Below are positions 9,284-16,832 of a DNA stretch of 64,000 nucleotides, piece by piece. Position 1 is the stretch's first letter, and every line of letters begins with the position of its first letter. Location of the stretch: the NCBI RefSeq assembly GCF_019429485.1, contig NZ_JAHXZN010000001.1:930001-994000 (forward strand), in the 5' to 3' direction. Source of the stretch: Sphingomonas citri (GTDB taxonomy: Bacteria > Pseudomonadota > Alphaproteobacteria > Sphingomonadales > Sphingomonadaceae). The position numbers were made by a program, and so were the translations under genes. The notes under the pieces are model-generated. The model was not told the DNA's origin. It saw only the letters and a list, made by a program, of their open reading frames with translations, and did no database searches.

Positions 9284-10240
9284 CTACTTCTTGATCAGCC
9301 CGATCTCGACCAGCCGCTCGTGCAGATAGCCGTTGGCGGTGATCGGCGTGGGGTAGCGATCCGGGTTCGCCGCGCTGATCGTCTGCGGCAGCGTCTCGAT
9401 CAGGAAGTCGGGCGCGGGGTGCAGGAAGAAGGGCATCGAGTAGCGCGAGTGACCGCGCCGCTCGGGCGGCGGGTTGACGACGCGGTGCGTCGTCGAGGGC
9501 AGCACGTGGTTGGTCAGCCGCTGCAGCATGTCGCCGACATTGACCACCATCGCCCCCGCCGGCGGCTTGATCGCGAGCCAGCGCCCGCTGTCGCGCTCGA
9601 GCAGCTCCAGCCCCGCCTCCTCGGCGCCGAGCAGCAAAGTGATCAGGTTGATGTCCTCGTGTGCGCCGGCGCGCACGCCCTCGGCGTCGGCCGGGATCGG
9701 CGGGTAATGGAGCAGGCGCAGCACCGAGTTGCCGTCGCGCACCGCCGGGTCGAACCAGTCCGGTGCGAGCCCGAGATGGCGCGCGATCGCCGACAGCAGC
9801 CGGTCGCCGGCGCGGTCGAACGCTTCGAACAGTGCGAGGAACGTGTCCTTGAAGCCCTCGGGCCTAGCCGGCCAGACGTTGGCGGGCATGTCCGCGGCGT
9901 AGCGGTGCCCCGCCGGCAACTCGCGCCCGACGTGCCAGAACTCCTTCAGGTCGACGTGCTTCGCGTCCTTGGCGATCTCGGTCTTGAACGGCGTGTAGCC
10001 GCGCGCGCCGCCGGCGCCGGGGACGTGATAGCCGCGCTTCTCCTCCTCGGGCAGCGCGAACAGCGCCGCGGTCTCGGCCCAGGCGCGCTCGATCAAGTCC
10101 TGCGGCACGCCGTGATCGGCGACGATGGCGAAGCCGAACCGCTCGAACGAGCCGCCCAGCGCGGCGGCGAAGCCGTCGGGGTCGCGATCCTGGTCGGCGA
10201 GGCTGAGCGTGGGCACCGCGGCGGCGGGAGTATCGAGCAT
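9284..10240 (-). CDS. 2-oxoglutarate/Fe(II) oxygenase, isopenicillin-N-synthase-like
   Basis: A 318-residue cytosolic non-haem iron oxygenase of the DIOX_N/2OG-FeII_Oxy family. The N-terminal module (residues about 8-115) has FERFGFAIVADHGVP. The jelly-roll core supplies the iron triad: His194 and Asp196 (AHEDINLIT) and His252 (STTHRVVNPP). The co-substrate-anchoring RxS is Arg266-Ser268 (RYSMPFF). Such enzymes hydroxylate or desaturate small molecules; the substrate cannot be read from sequence. It is divergent from the MFS exporter, with about 108 bp between starts, so the two might be co-regulated, but nothing else supports a shared pathway. Confidence 0.9.
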   Translation of the reverse strand: MLDTPAAAVPTLSLADQDRDPDGFAAALGGSFERFGFAIVADHGVPQDLIERAWAETAALFALPEEEKRGYHVPGAGGARGYTPFKTEIAKDAKHVDLKEFWHVGRELPAGHRYAADMPANVWPARPEGFKDTFLALFEAFDRAGDRLLSAIARHLGLAPDWFDPAVRDGNSVLRLLHYPPIPADAEGVRAGAHEDINLITLLLGAEEAGLELLERDSGRWLAIKPPAGAMVVNVGDMLQRLTNHVLPSTTHRVVNPPPERRGHSRYSMPFFLHPAPDFLIETLPQTISAANPDRYPTPITANGYLHERLVEIGLIKK

Positions 10241-10348
10241 GACGTCGGTCCAATCGGTTGATCGCCGGGCAATAAACCTTCCCGATCCGGGTTGCTACCC
10301 GCGCGCGGCGAGGTGACAGCGCGGCGACCGCCACCTAAGCCCCGCGCC

Positions 10349-11587
10349 ATGTCGACGCCCCCCGCCCCGCCCCCAGCGTCTCCCGTCGCCGCGCCACCGA
10401 TCCCGCTGCCCGAGTTCGTCGCGCTGATCGCGGCGCTGATGGCGCTGACCGCGCTGGGGATCGACTCGATGCTGCCCGCGCTGCCGACGATCGGCGCGGC
10501 GCTGGGCGCACCGGGGGCGAACGAGCGGCAATATGTCATTGGCGCTTTCCTCATCGCGTTCGGCGCGGGGCAGCTGCTCCACGGCCCGCTCGCGGACCGG
10601 TTCGGGCGGCGGCGCTCGCTGCTCGCCGCGCTGGCGGTCTATGCCGTGGCGAACGCGCTCTGCGCGCTGGCGGGCAGCTTCGCGCTGCTGCTCGCCGCGC
10701 GCGTGGTCGCCGGGCTGGCGATCGCGGCGGCGCGGGTGACGACGGTGGCGATCGTGCGCGACTGTTTCGAGGGGCGCGCGATGGCGCGGGTGATGTCGAT
10801 GACCTTCATCGTCTTCATGATCGTCCCCGTGCTGGCGCCCGGCTTCGGCACGGTGGTCCTGCTGTTCGGCGGCTGGCGCGACATCTTCTGGGCGGTCGGC
10901 GGCGCGACGTTGCTGGTGCTCGCCTGGTTCGCGGTCCGGATGCCCGAGACGCTCCATGCCGAGGACCGCCATCCGTTCTCACCGGCGCGGCTCGCCGCGG
11001 GGTGGAAGCTGACGCTCAGCGACCGCTGGTCGCTCGGCTACACGCTCGCCGCGACCGCGCTGATGGGCGCGCTGTACGGCTATATCAACTCGATCCAGCA
11101 GGTGATGGCGGACGTGTTCGGGCGGCCGCGGCTGCTGCTGCTGATCTTCGCCACCACCGCGGGGACGATGGCGGTCGCCAATCTCGCCAATGCGCGGCTG
11201 GTGATGCGAGTCGGCACGCGTCGGCTCGGCCATGCCGCGGTGGTGACTCTGATCCTCGTCGCCGGGCTGCACCTGCTGCTGGCGCTGAGCGGGCACGAGA
11301 CGCTGGTCGGCTTCGCGGTGTTGCAGGCGGTGGCGATGGGGTGTTTCGGCCTCTCCAGCTCGAACTTCTCGGCGATGGCGATGGAGAAGATGGGGCATAT
11401 CGCCGGCACCGCGTCGAGCGTGCAGGGCTTCACCAGCGTGACGGTGGGCGCCGCGATCGGCGCCCTGATCGGCCAGCATTTCGACGGCACGACGGTGCCG
11501 CTCAACGCCGGCTTCCTGTGCGCCGGCGTCGCCGCGCTGGCGATCGTGCTGGTGACCGAGCGCGGGCGGCTGTTCGCGGCGCGCTGA
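10349..11587 (+). CDS. MFS drug exporter, Bcr/CflA subfamily
   Basis: A 412-residue, 12-helix inner-membrane proton antiporter resembling Bcr/CflA multidrug exporters. The N-terminus is proline/alanine-rich and cytoplasmic; helix 1 carries LTALGIDSMLPALPTIG, typical of this subfamily. Motif A appears as GPLADRFGRR in the helix 2-3 loop, and a conserved VRDCFEG follows helix 4. ATG 10349 is chosen because it precedes the membrane domain directly; the open frame upstream is arginine-rich. No obvious Shine-Dalgarno sequence is seen. It is transcribed away from the 2OG oxygenase. The exported substrate is unknown. Confidence 0.9.
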   Translation: MSTPPAPPPASPVAAPPIPLPEFVALIAALMALTALGIDSMLPALPTIGAALGAPGANERQYVIGAFLIAFGAGQLLHGPLADRFGRRRSLLAALAVYAVANALCALAGSFALLLAARVVAGLAIAAARVTTVAIVRDCFEGRAMARVMSMTFIVFMIVPVLAPGFGTVVLLFGGWRDIFWAVGGATLLVLAWFAVRMPETLHAEDRHPFSPARLAAGWKLTLSDRWSLGYTLAATALMGALYGYINSIQQVMADVFGRPRLLLLIFATTAGTMAVANLANARLVMRVGTRRLGHAAVVTLILVAGLHLLLALSGHETLVGFAVLQAVAMGCFGLSSSNFSAMAMEKMGHIAGTASSVQGFTSVTVGAAIGALIGQHFDGTTVPLNAGFLCAGVAALAIVLVTERGRLFAAR

Positions 11588-11644
11588 CGGAACCGCGCGC
11601 CCTCGCCTGCCGTTCGTCCCGGCATCGTAGATGAGGAGATCGGC

Positions 11645-11983
11645 ATGGGCGGGCAGCATATCCACGGTCAGGGTCCCGGCGACGACGGCTATGACGAGGA
11701 CGGCTACGACGAGAGCCAGCGTGCCGAGATCCTCGAGGCGACGCGCGACGGCCCGAGCGACGGGACGATCATCACCGACCTCGACCCCGACACCGGCGAG
11801 GACGACGAGAGCGAGAACGAGGACGAGCTCGAGATGGTCGACGGCGAGGTCGCCGAGCAGGACGGCGACACCGAGCAGGACGAGGCCGACGTCGACGAGG
11901 ACGAGGTGCAGGACGAGTTCGACGACGGCAGCGTCGACGACGACGAGCTCGACGACCGCGACGACATCGCGCTCAACCCGTGA
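11645..11983 (+). CDS. highly acidic low-complexity protein (112 aa)
   Basis: Unrecognised. The sequence starts MGGQHIHGQGPGDDGYDEDG and becomes a near-continuous run of Asp, Glu, Gln and Val to the end, so the predicted pI is extremely low and no fold is expected. A GAGGAG ribosome site 5-10 bases upstream of the ATG supports it as a gene. It has no signal peptide or membrane segment. Its stop overlaps the start of the next gene (GTGA), suggesting translational coupling to a predicted lipoprotein. The acidity would suit a calcium- or histone-like-protein-binding or solubility role, but that is speculation. Confidence 0.6.
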   Translation: MGGQHIHGQGPGDDGYDEDGYDESQRAEILEATRDGPSDGTIITDLDPDTGEDDESENEDELEMVDGEVAEQDGDTEQDEADVDEDEVQDEFDDGSVDDDELDDRDDIALNP

Positions 11984-12288
11984 TCGCGTCGCGTCGCGCG
12001 TCTGCCGGCGCGCGCTACGCCAGCCTGCTCGTCGCGCCGCTGCTCGGCACCGCGTGCGGCTCGCCGCAGCAGCGCGCGAGCGACGCGACCATCGTACGCG
12101 CGGCGGCGCAGGCACAGGCGAGCGTGTCGGCCTATGAGAGGAGCGGCGGTCGGAGCCGCGATGCCGTGCCTGGTAGCGCGGCATGCGGCGCGGGCCTGCG
12201 CAAGGTGGCCATGGCCGGTCAGATGCCCGAGGGGCGCGCGCTCCCCGGCATCTCCTCTGCCGCGGGTCGTTGCGCGACGTACCGCTGA
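11980..12288 (+). CDS. putative small lipoprotein (102 aa)
   Basis: Unrecognised small protein starting at a GTG that overlaps the stop of the acidic protein by four bases. The N-terminus has arginines, then a hydrophobic core and LLGTAC (cysteine at about residue 26), an acceptable lipobox, so it may be exported and lipidated. Two further cysteines occur in the C-terminal half. Codon third positions are G/C-biased like neighbouring genes. There is no independent ribosome site, and the call depends on translational coupling. It could be a chance frame. Confidence 0.45.
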   Translation: MIASRRASAGARYASLLVAPLLGTACGSPQQRASDATIVRAAAQAQASVSAYERSGGRSRDAVPGSAACGAGLRKVAMAGQMPEGRALPGISSAAGRCATYR

Positions 12289-12335
12289 TCGCGGCAGCTT
12301 GACCGCGGCGGGGGTCGCGCCGAGGCTGGGTGACC

Positions 12336-12827
12336 ATGCTACCGCTGCTACTCGCGCTTCAGGCCGCCGCGCCCGCCGCAGCACCGCCGGAGCGCATCTC
12401 GATCCTGGTCCCGGTCGCCGATCAGCGCTGCACGCGCGGCCGCGTCGACGGCGAGGTGGTGGTGTGCGCCGAGGCACCACCCGATCAGTCACTGCCGCTC
12501 CCTGCCGAGGCGGCACCGATTGGCCCCGCCGCGGTCAATCCCGACCGCTCCGGCCTCGGCGCGCTGCGCGCGGAGGCGAGCCCGTGCGGCGCGACGCAAC
12601 GGGGCTGCACCACCGGCGTGAACCTGTTCGGTCTGGGCACCGCGCTGGTGCGCGGCGTGCAGAAGCTAGTCGCGCCGGGCAGCTGCTGCGAGGAAGCGGG
12701 CGAGGCGACCGATCCGGGGCGGCTGGTGCACGACGTCGTTGGCGCGTTCCGCGGCAAGAAGCCGAAGCGCGATGCGGTGGCGATCGACCTCGACGAACCC
12801 GACATGACGGGGCGCGTGCGGCCGTGA
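12336..12827 (+). CDS. exported cysteine-containing hypothetical protein
   Basis: Unrecognised protein of about 163 residues. It begins MLPLLLALQAAAPAAAPP, a short Sec signal peptide. The mature region holds several cysteines (QRCTRG, VVVCAE, PCGATQRGCTTG, GSCCEE), suggesting disulfides in the periplasm, and a basic patch near the C-terminus (FRGKKPKRD). A GTG six bases upstream (12330) is an alternative start, and both can use GAGG at 12322-12325. Proteins of this style are frequent in sphingomonads without known function. It stands just upstream of a palindromic element and is convergent with hom. Confidence 0.6.
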   Translation: MLPLLLALQAAAPAAAPPERISILVPVADQRCTRGRVDGEVVVCAEAPPDQSLPLPAEAAPIGPAAVNPDRSGLGALRAEASPCGATQRGCTTGVNLFGLGTALVRGVQKLVAPGSCCEEAGEATDPGRLVHDVVGAFRGKKPKRDAVAIDLDEPDMTGRVRP

Positions 12828-12862
12828 GAGACGGTGGGCGCGCTTAACGGTGACCGCCCTCG

Positions 12863-12960
12863 CCGTCATTCCGGGCTAGACCCGAAATCCATTGTGCCGC
12901 GCACGCCACAGCCGTCGTGTCCATGGAGCCATGGATCCCAGGTCGAGCCCGGGCCGACGA
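12863..12960. repeat. palindromic intergenic element, family A (copy 1, degenerate)
   Basis: A diverged member of the family defined by CGTCATCCCGGxxTxGAxCC and GGATCCATG arms. Here CGTCATTCCGGGCTAGACCC and AATCCATTGTGCCGC face CCATGGATCCCAGGTCGAGC. It occupies the convergent gap before hom. Confidence 0.65.
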
Positions 12961-12995
12961 GAGGATTAGCGCAGCCGACGCCTCTTCGCTCCCCA

Positions 12996-14282
12996 TCAAT
13001 CGAGCAGGTGCATCCACATCGGCTCGCCGTGCAGGCTCTGCGAGCCGCGCAACCGCTCGAGGGCCGCGGCGACGCAGCGCTCCGGCCCCTCATGCGTGAC
13101 GATCGCGACCAGCACGCTGCCGTCGGCGAGCGCGCCGCGCTGGATCAGGCTCTCGATCGACACGCCCGCGTCGCGCATCGCCGCGGCGATCTCGGCGAGC
13201 ACCCCGACGCGGTCGGCCACGGCGAAGCGGAGATAGGCACGGCCGCGGCGTTCGCCGCTGGGCGCGGCGGCCGCCTCGGTCAGCGCGGCGGCGGGCATGG
13301 CGAACGGCGGCCCGAACTCGCCGCGTGCGATGTCGATCAGGTCCGCCACCACCGCGCTCGCGGTCGGCCCCTCGCCCGCGCCGGCGCCCTGGAACAACAG
13401 CCGACCGACGAAATTGCCCTCGGCGACCACGGCGTTGGTGGCGCCGGTGACGTGCGCGAGTGGGTGATCGAAGCGCACAAGATGCGCGTGGACGCGCTGG
13501 AACAGCCCCGCCCCATCGGCTTCGGCGACACCGACGAGCCGGACGCGATAGCCCAGCGCCGCAGCCTCGGCGATGTCGGCGGCGAGCAGGTGGCGGATCC
13601 CGCTCGCGGCGACCTGCGCGAAGGCGGGCGCGGTGCCGAAGGCGAGGCTGGCGAGGATCGAGAGCTTGTGCGCGGCGTCGACGCCGTCGATGTCGAACGA
13701 CGGGTCGGCCTCGGCATAGCCGAGCGCCTGCGCTTCGGCGAGCACGTCGGCGAAGTCGCGCCCCTCGGCCTCCATCTTGGAAAGGATGAAATTGCACGTG
13801 CCATTGAGGATGCCGTACACACGCGCGATCGCGTTGGCGGCGGCGCCCTCGCGCAGCCCCTTGATCACGGGAATGCCGCCGGCGACAGCGGCCTCGAACT
13901 TGAGCGCGGCACCGCTCGCCTCGGCGGCCGCGGCCAGCTCGAGCCCGTGATGCGCGAGCATCGCCTTGTTGGCGGTGACGACGTGGCGGCCTGCCGAGAG
14001 GGCGCGGCGCGCGAGCGTCAGCGCCGGACCATCGGCGCCGCCGATCAGCTCGACGACGACGTCGGCATCCGCCTCGGCGAGCGCGGCGGTGTCGTCGACC
14101 CAGGCGAAGCGCGAGAGATCGACGCCGCGGTCCTTGCTACGATCGCGCGCGGAGACCGCGACCACTTCGATCGGCCGGCCGGCGCGACGCGCGATCAGCT
14201 CGCGGTTCTCGTCGAGCACGCGGATCACGCCGCCGCCGACCGTCCCCAGCCCCGCCAATGCCACTCGCAGCGCCTGCGCCAT
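12996..14282 (-). CDS. hom: homoserine dehydrogenase
   Basis: Cytosolic NAD(P)-dependent homoserine dehydrogenase (428 residues), which reduces aspartate semialdehyde to homoserine for threonine and methionine. Domains in order: Rossmann fold from residue 5 (VALAGLGTVGGGV); the catalytic domain with ANKAMLAHHG, GILNGTCNFIL and ADPSFDIDGVDAAHKL, where the conserved aspartates and lysine sit; and a C-terminal ACT domain (RFAVADRVGVLAEIAAAMRD, residues about 350-425) giving threonine feedback. Length and domain order are normal. It has a long divergent region in front of it containing an orphan terminator on the opposite strand. In many alphaproteobacteria hom is next to glpX; here glpX is 35 kb away. 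Confidence 0.96.
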   Translation of the reverse strand: MAQALRVALAGLGTVGGGVIRVLDENRELIARRAGRPIEVVAVSARDRSKDRGVDLSRFAWVDDTAALAEADADVVVELIGGADGPALTLARRALSAGRHVVTANKAMLAHHGLELAAAAEASGAALKFEAAVAGGIPVIKGLREGAAANAIARVYGILNGTCNFILSKMEAEGRDFADVLAEAQALGYAEADPSFDIDGVDAAHKLSILASLAFGTAPAFAQVAASGIRHLLAADIAEAAALGYRVRLVGVAEADGAGLFQRVHAHLVRFDHPLAHVTGATNAVVAEGNFVGRLLFQGAGAGEGPTASAVVADLIDIARGEFGPPFAMPAAALTEAAAAPSGERRGRAYLRFAVADRVGVLAEIAAAMRDAGVSIESLIQRGALADGSVLVAIVTHEGPERCVAAALERLRGSQSLHGEPMWMHLLD

Positions 14283-14359
14283 CCCTCGTGCCTCCTGTTC
14301 GTCGCCGCTTGCTAGGCGGTCGCCGCGAAGCTGTCGAGACGGCCGGATCCCGAAGGTCG

Positions 14360-14395
14360 ATTGCAGTTAATGCAATTCGGATTGGGAATATTGCA
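14360..14395. promoter_or_regulatory. inverted repeat ATTGCA-N5-TGCAAT with a third ATTGCA
   Basis: ATTGCA at 14360-14365 and TGCAAT at 14371-14376 form a perfect palindrome with a five-base spacer. A further ATTGCA lies at 14390-14395. The site is in the hom/OPT divergent region, just upstream of the candidate small RNA. The AT-richness stands out against the GC-rich surroundings and fits a promoter/operator, but no regulator can be named. Confidence 0.4.
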
Positions 14396-14490
14396 CTTGC
14401 GTCATGGCGTGGTGCGATGCACAAAAGGCGTGCCTTTCAGGCATCCTCTCCTAAAAACTTTTCGGCCGGGCTCTGCCCGGCCTTTTTTTT
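14395..14490 (+). ncRNA. candidate small RNA ending at an orphan intrinsic terminator
   Basis: A strong plus-strand terminator (14464-14490) lies in a divergent promoter region where no upstream plus-strand gene exists, so a short independent transcript is implied. Preceding it are a small hairpin (TGCC-TTTCA-GGCA at about 14431-14443) and an unpaired CCTCTCCTAAAAAC stretch (14445-14457) complementary to Shine-Dalgarno sequences. That architecture is common to alphaproteobacterial trans-acting sRNAs. An alternative is a 16-codon leader peptide (ATG 14404, TAA 14452-14454), which lacks a ribosome site. The 5' end is a guess. Membership of a known family such as suhB/MmgR-like RNAs is possible but unproven. 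Confidence 0.5.
14464..14490 (+). terminator. strong intrinsic terminator in the hom-OPT intergenic region
   Basis: A perfect 8-bp stem GGCCGGGC/GCCCGGCC with a TCT loop (14464-14482) is followed directly by eight thymines (14483-14490). This is the best-formed rho-independent terminator in the window. Confidence 0.9.
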
Positions 14491-14592
14491 GGCCCGCGTC
14501 GCGGCTAGGGTCCGAGTCGCCGCACTTCTTCGACAAAACAAAACGCGCGGGCAGGATGGATAGGATGCAGCCGGTCGGACCGGCATGCGAGC

Positions 14593-14621
14593 GGAGGGAG
14601 CGGCGCAGGGCCGCTCCCTCC
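14593..14621. other. perfect 12-bp hairpin in the OPT-gene leader
   Basis: GGAGGGAGCGGC (14593-14604) and GCCGCTCCCTCC (14610-14621) pair perfectly around a five-base loop, about 100 bp before the OPT start codon. No T-run follows on either strand, so it is not a classical terminator. It may shape the mRNA leader. The rest of 14491-14722 shows nothing else recognisable. Confidence 0.5.
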
Positions 14622-14722
14622 CGGACGGGGATGGCGCGCGCCAACGGTCCCGATCCTTGCAGCATCGGCAAGCGAACTCACGGCCTCTGTCATCGCCCGC
14701 CCCACTGTGCCACGGTCGCGGG

Positions 14723-16678
14723 ATGAACCAATCTCCCGCTGACTTCGGTCGTGCTGGCGCCTCCACCGCCGAACTCACCCTCCGCGGCATCCTGCTCGGC
14801 GGCGTCATCACGCTGCTGTTCACCGCCGCCAACGTGTATCTCGGGCTCAAGATCGGCTTGACCTTCGCCACCTCGATCCCCGCCGCGGTGATCTCGATGG
14901 CGGTGCTGCGCGCCTTCCGCGGCGCCTCGATCCTCGAAAACAACATCGTCCAGACGGTCGCCTCCGCCGCGGGGACGCTGGCGGCGATCATCTTCGTGCT
15001 GCCCGGGCTGGTGATGATCGGCTATTGGCAGGGCTTCCCTTTCCTCACCACCGCCGCGATCACCGCCACCGGCGGCATTCTCGGCGTGATGTTCTCGGTG
15101 CCGCTCCGCCGCGCGCTCGTCGTCGACACGCCGCTGCCTTATCCGGAAGGCCGCGCCGCCGCCGAGGTGCTCAAGGTCGGCGAGGAGAGCCGCAGCGGCA
15201 GCAGCGAGAGCGCGCGCGGGCTCGCCGCCATCCTCGGCAGCACGCTCGCCTCCGCCGCTTTTGCCATCCTCACCCAGACACGGCTGATCGCGGCCGAGGC
15301 GGCGACCTTCTTCCGCGTCGGCACGGGCGCGACCGGGGTCACCGGCGGGCTGTCCTTCGCGCTGCTCGGCGCGGGGCATCTGATCGGCCTGTCGGCGGGC
15401 ATGGCGATCCTGCTCGGCGTCGCGGTCGGCTGGTGGCTGGTGCTGCCGATCCTCACCGCGATGGCGCCGCAGGCGGGCGACGTCGCCGCCTGGGCCAACG
15501 GCGTGTTCCGCACCGACGTGCGCTTCTTCGGCGCGGGCGTGATCGGTGTCGCCGCGATCTGGACGCTGATCCGCATCGCCGCGCCCGTCGCGGCGGGGCT
15601 GCGCGCCTCGCTCGGCGTCGCACGCGGCGCGGACATGGCGGTGGAGGAGCAGGACCTGCCTTTCTGGGTCGTCGCAGCGGGGACGCTGGCGACCTTGGTG
15701 CCGATCGCGCTGCTGCTCCACTCGGTGATCGGCGGTGGGCCGCTGGCGGGGAGCGAGTGGCTGCTGATCGTCGGCAGCCTGCTGTTCGTGCTGGTCGTCG
15801 GGCTCGTGATCGCGGCGGTGTGCGGCTATATGGCGGGGCTGATCGGCGCGTCCAACTCGCCCGTGTCGGGTATCGGCATCCTCTCGGTGCTCGCCGCGGC
15901 GGCGATGCTGGCGGGCTGGTTCGGGCGCGGCGGCGCGACGGACGAGACCGCGGCGCTGGTCGCCTACGCGCTGATCGTCACCGGCATCGTCTTCGGCATC
16001 GCCACCATCTCGAACGACAATCTGCAGGACCTCAAGACCGGCCAGCTGGTCGGTGCGACGCCGTGGAAGCAGCAGGTCGCACTGGTGATCGGCGTGTGCT
16101 TCGGCTCGCTGGTGGTGCCGCCGGTGATGCAGCTGCTCTACACCTCGTTCGGCTTCGCGGGCATGCCGGGCGCGGGGCCGAACGCGCTGGCGGCGCCGCA
16201 GGCGGCGCTGATCTCCGCGCTGGCGCAGGGCGTGCTGGGCGGCGACCTCAATTGGACGATGATCGGCTGGGGCGCGGCGGCGGGCGGCGTGTTCGTGCTG
16301 CTCGACGAGGCGCTCGGGCGCGCGGGCCGGCTACGGCTGCCGCCGCTCGGGGTCGGGCTCGGCATCTATCTGCCGATGTCGGCGACGCTGACGGTGGTGA
16401 TCGGCGCGCTGATCGGCCATTTTTACGACGGCTGGGCCGAGCGCACCGCCGACGCCGAGGCCTCGAAGCGGCTCGGCGTGCTCACCGCGACCGGGATGAT
16501 CGTGGGCGAGAGCCTGTGGAACGTGGTGTTCGCGGGGATCGTCTACGAGAGCGGCACCGACTCGCCGCTCGCGCTGGTGAGCGGGCACGAGCAGACCGCG
16601 CTGATCGCGGGGACGCTGCTCTTCGCGGCGGTGACCTGGGGGCTGTACCGGCGGACGACGCGGCTTGCGGTGGGGTGA
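14723..16678 (+). CDS. OPT-family oligopeptide transporter
   Basis: A large inner-membrane transporter (651 residues, 14 or more hydrophobic helices) of the oligopeptide transporter (OPT) family. Recognisable family segments are LTLRGILLGGVITLLFTAANVY at the start, LENNIVQTVASAAGT, and DTPLPYPEGRAAAEVLKVGE in the first loop region. Later come NSPVSGIGI and ATISNDNLQDLKTGQLVGATPWKQ, all hallmark OPT sequences. ATG 14723 is chosen as the start of the conserved N-terminus; the frame extends further upstream through leader sequence. Bacterial OPT members move peptides or metal-chelate complexes, and the cargo here is not deducible. The gene is monocistronic and followed by a palindromic repeat. 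Confidence 0.93.
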   Translation: MNQSPADFGRAGASTAELTLRGILLGGVITLLFTAANVYLGLKIGLTFATSIPAAVISMAVLRAFRGASILENNIVQTVASAAGTLAAIIFVLPGLVMIGYWQGFPFLTTAAITATGGILGVMFSVPLRRALVVDTPLPYPEGRAAAEVLKVGEESRSGSSESARGLAAILGSTLASAAFAILTQTRLIAAEAATFFRVGTGATGVTGGLSFALLGAGHLIGLSAGMAILLGVAVGWWLVLPILTAMAPQAGDVAAWANGVFRTDVRFFGAGVIGVAAIWTLIRIAAPVAAGLRASLGVARGADMAVEEQDLPFWVVAAGTLATLVPIALLLHSVIGGGPLAGSEWLLIVGSLLFVLVVGLVIAAVCGYMAGLIGASNSPVSGIGILSVLAAAAMLAGWFGRGGATDETAALVAYALIVTGIVFGIATISNDNLQDLKTGQLVGATPWKQQVALVIGVCFGSLVVPPVMQLLYTSFGFAGMPGAGPNALAAPQAALISALAQGVLGGDLNWTMIGWGAAAGGVFVLLDEALGRAGRLRLPPLGVGLGIYLPMSATLTVVIGALIGHFYDGWAERTADAEASKRLGVLTATGMIVGESLWNVVFAGIVYESGTDSPLALVSGHEQTALIAGTLLFAAVTWGLYRRTTRLAVG

Positions 16679-16687
16679 GGGCTTTAA

Positions 16688-16826
16688 ATCCTCCCCTGCA
16701 AGGCGAGGTGGCGCGCCGAAGGCGTGTCGGAGGGGTGTCACCAGCGGAGGGCGCACCGACCCTCGCCGGCCTCGTCACCCCTCCGTCAGGCCATCGGCCT
16801 GCCACCTCCCCTTGCAGGGGAGGATC
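16688..16826. repeat. palindromic intergenic element, family E (copy 1)
   Basis: About 139 bp. ATCCTCCCCTGCAAGGCGAG and GGCGCGCCGAAGGCG on the left mirror CATCGGCCTGCCACCTCC and CCTTGCAGGGGAGGAT on the right. An inner GGAGGGGTGTCA/GTCACCCCTCCG pair adds a second palindrome. It fills the convergent gap between the OPT gene and the GH130 gene. The CCTCCCCTGCAGGGGAGG outer palindrome is the same motif found inside ileS. Confidence 0.75.
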
Positions 16827-16832
16827 AAGCGA

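Noticed and set aside
11980..12847. Alternative frames in the small-gene region after the MFS exporter (for example 12134-12847)
   Set aside because: Arg/Gly-rich shadow sequences without ribosome sites, overlapping better-supported small genes.
14258..14563. 101-codon frame crossing the hom-OPT intergenic region
   Set aside because: It reads straight through the intrinsic terminator stem and T-run and has no ribosome site.
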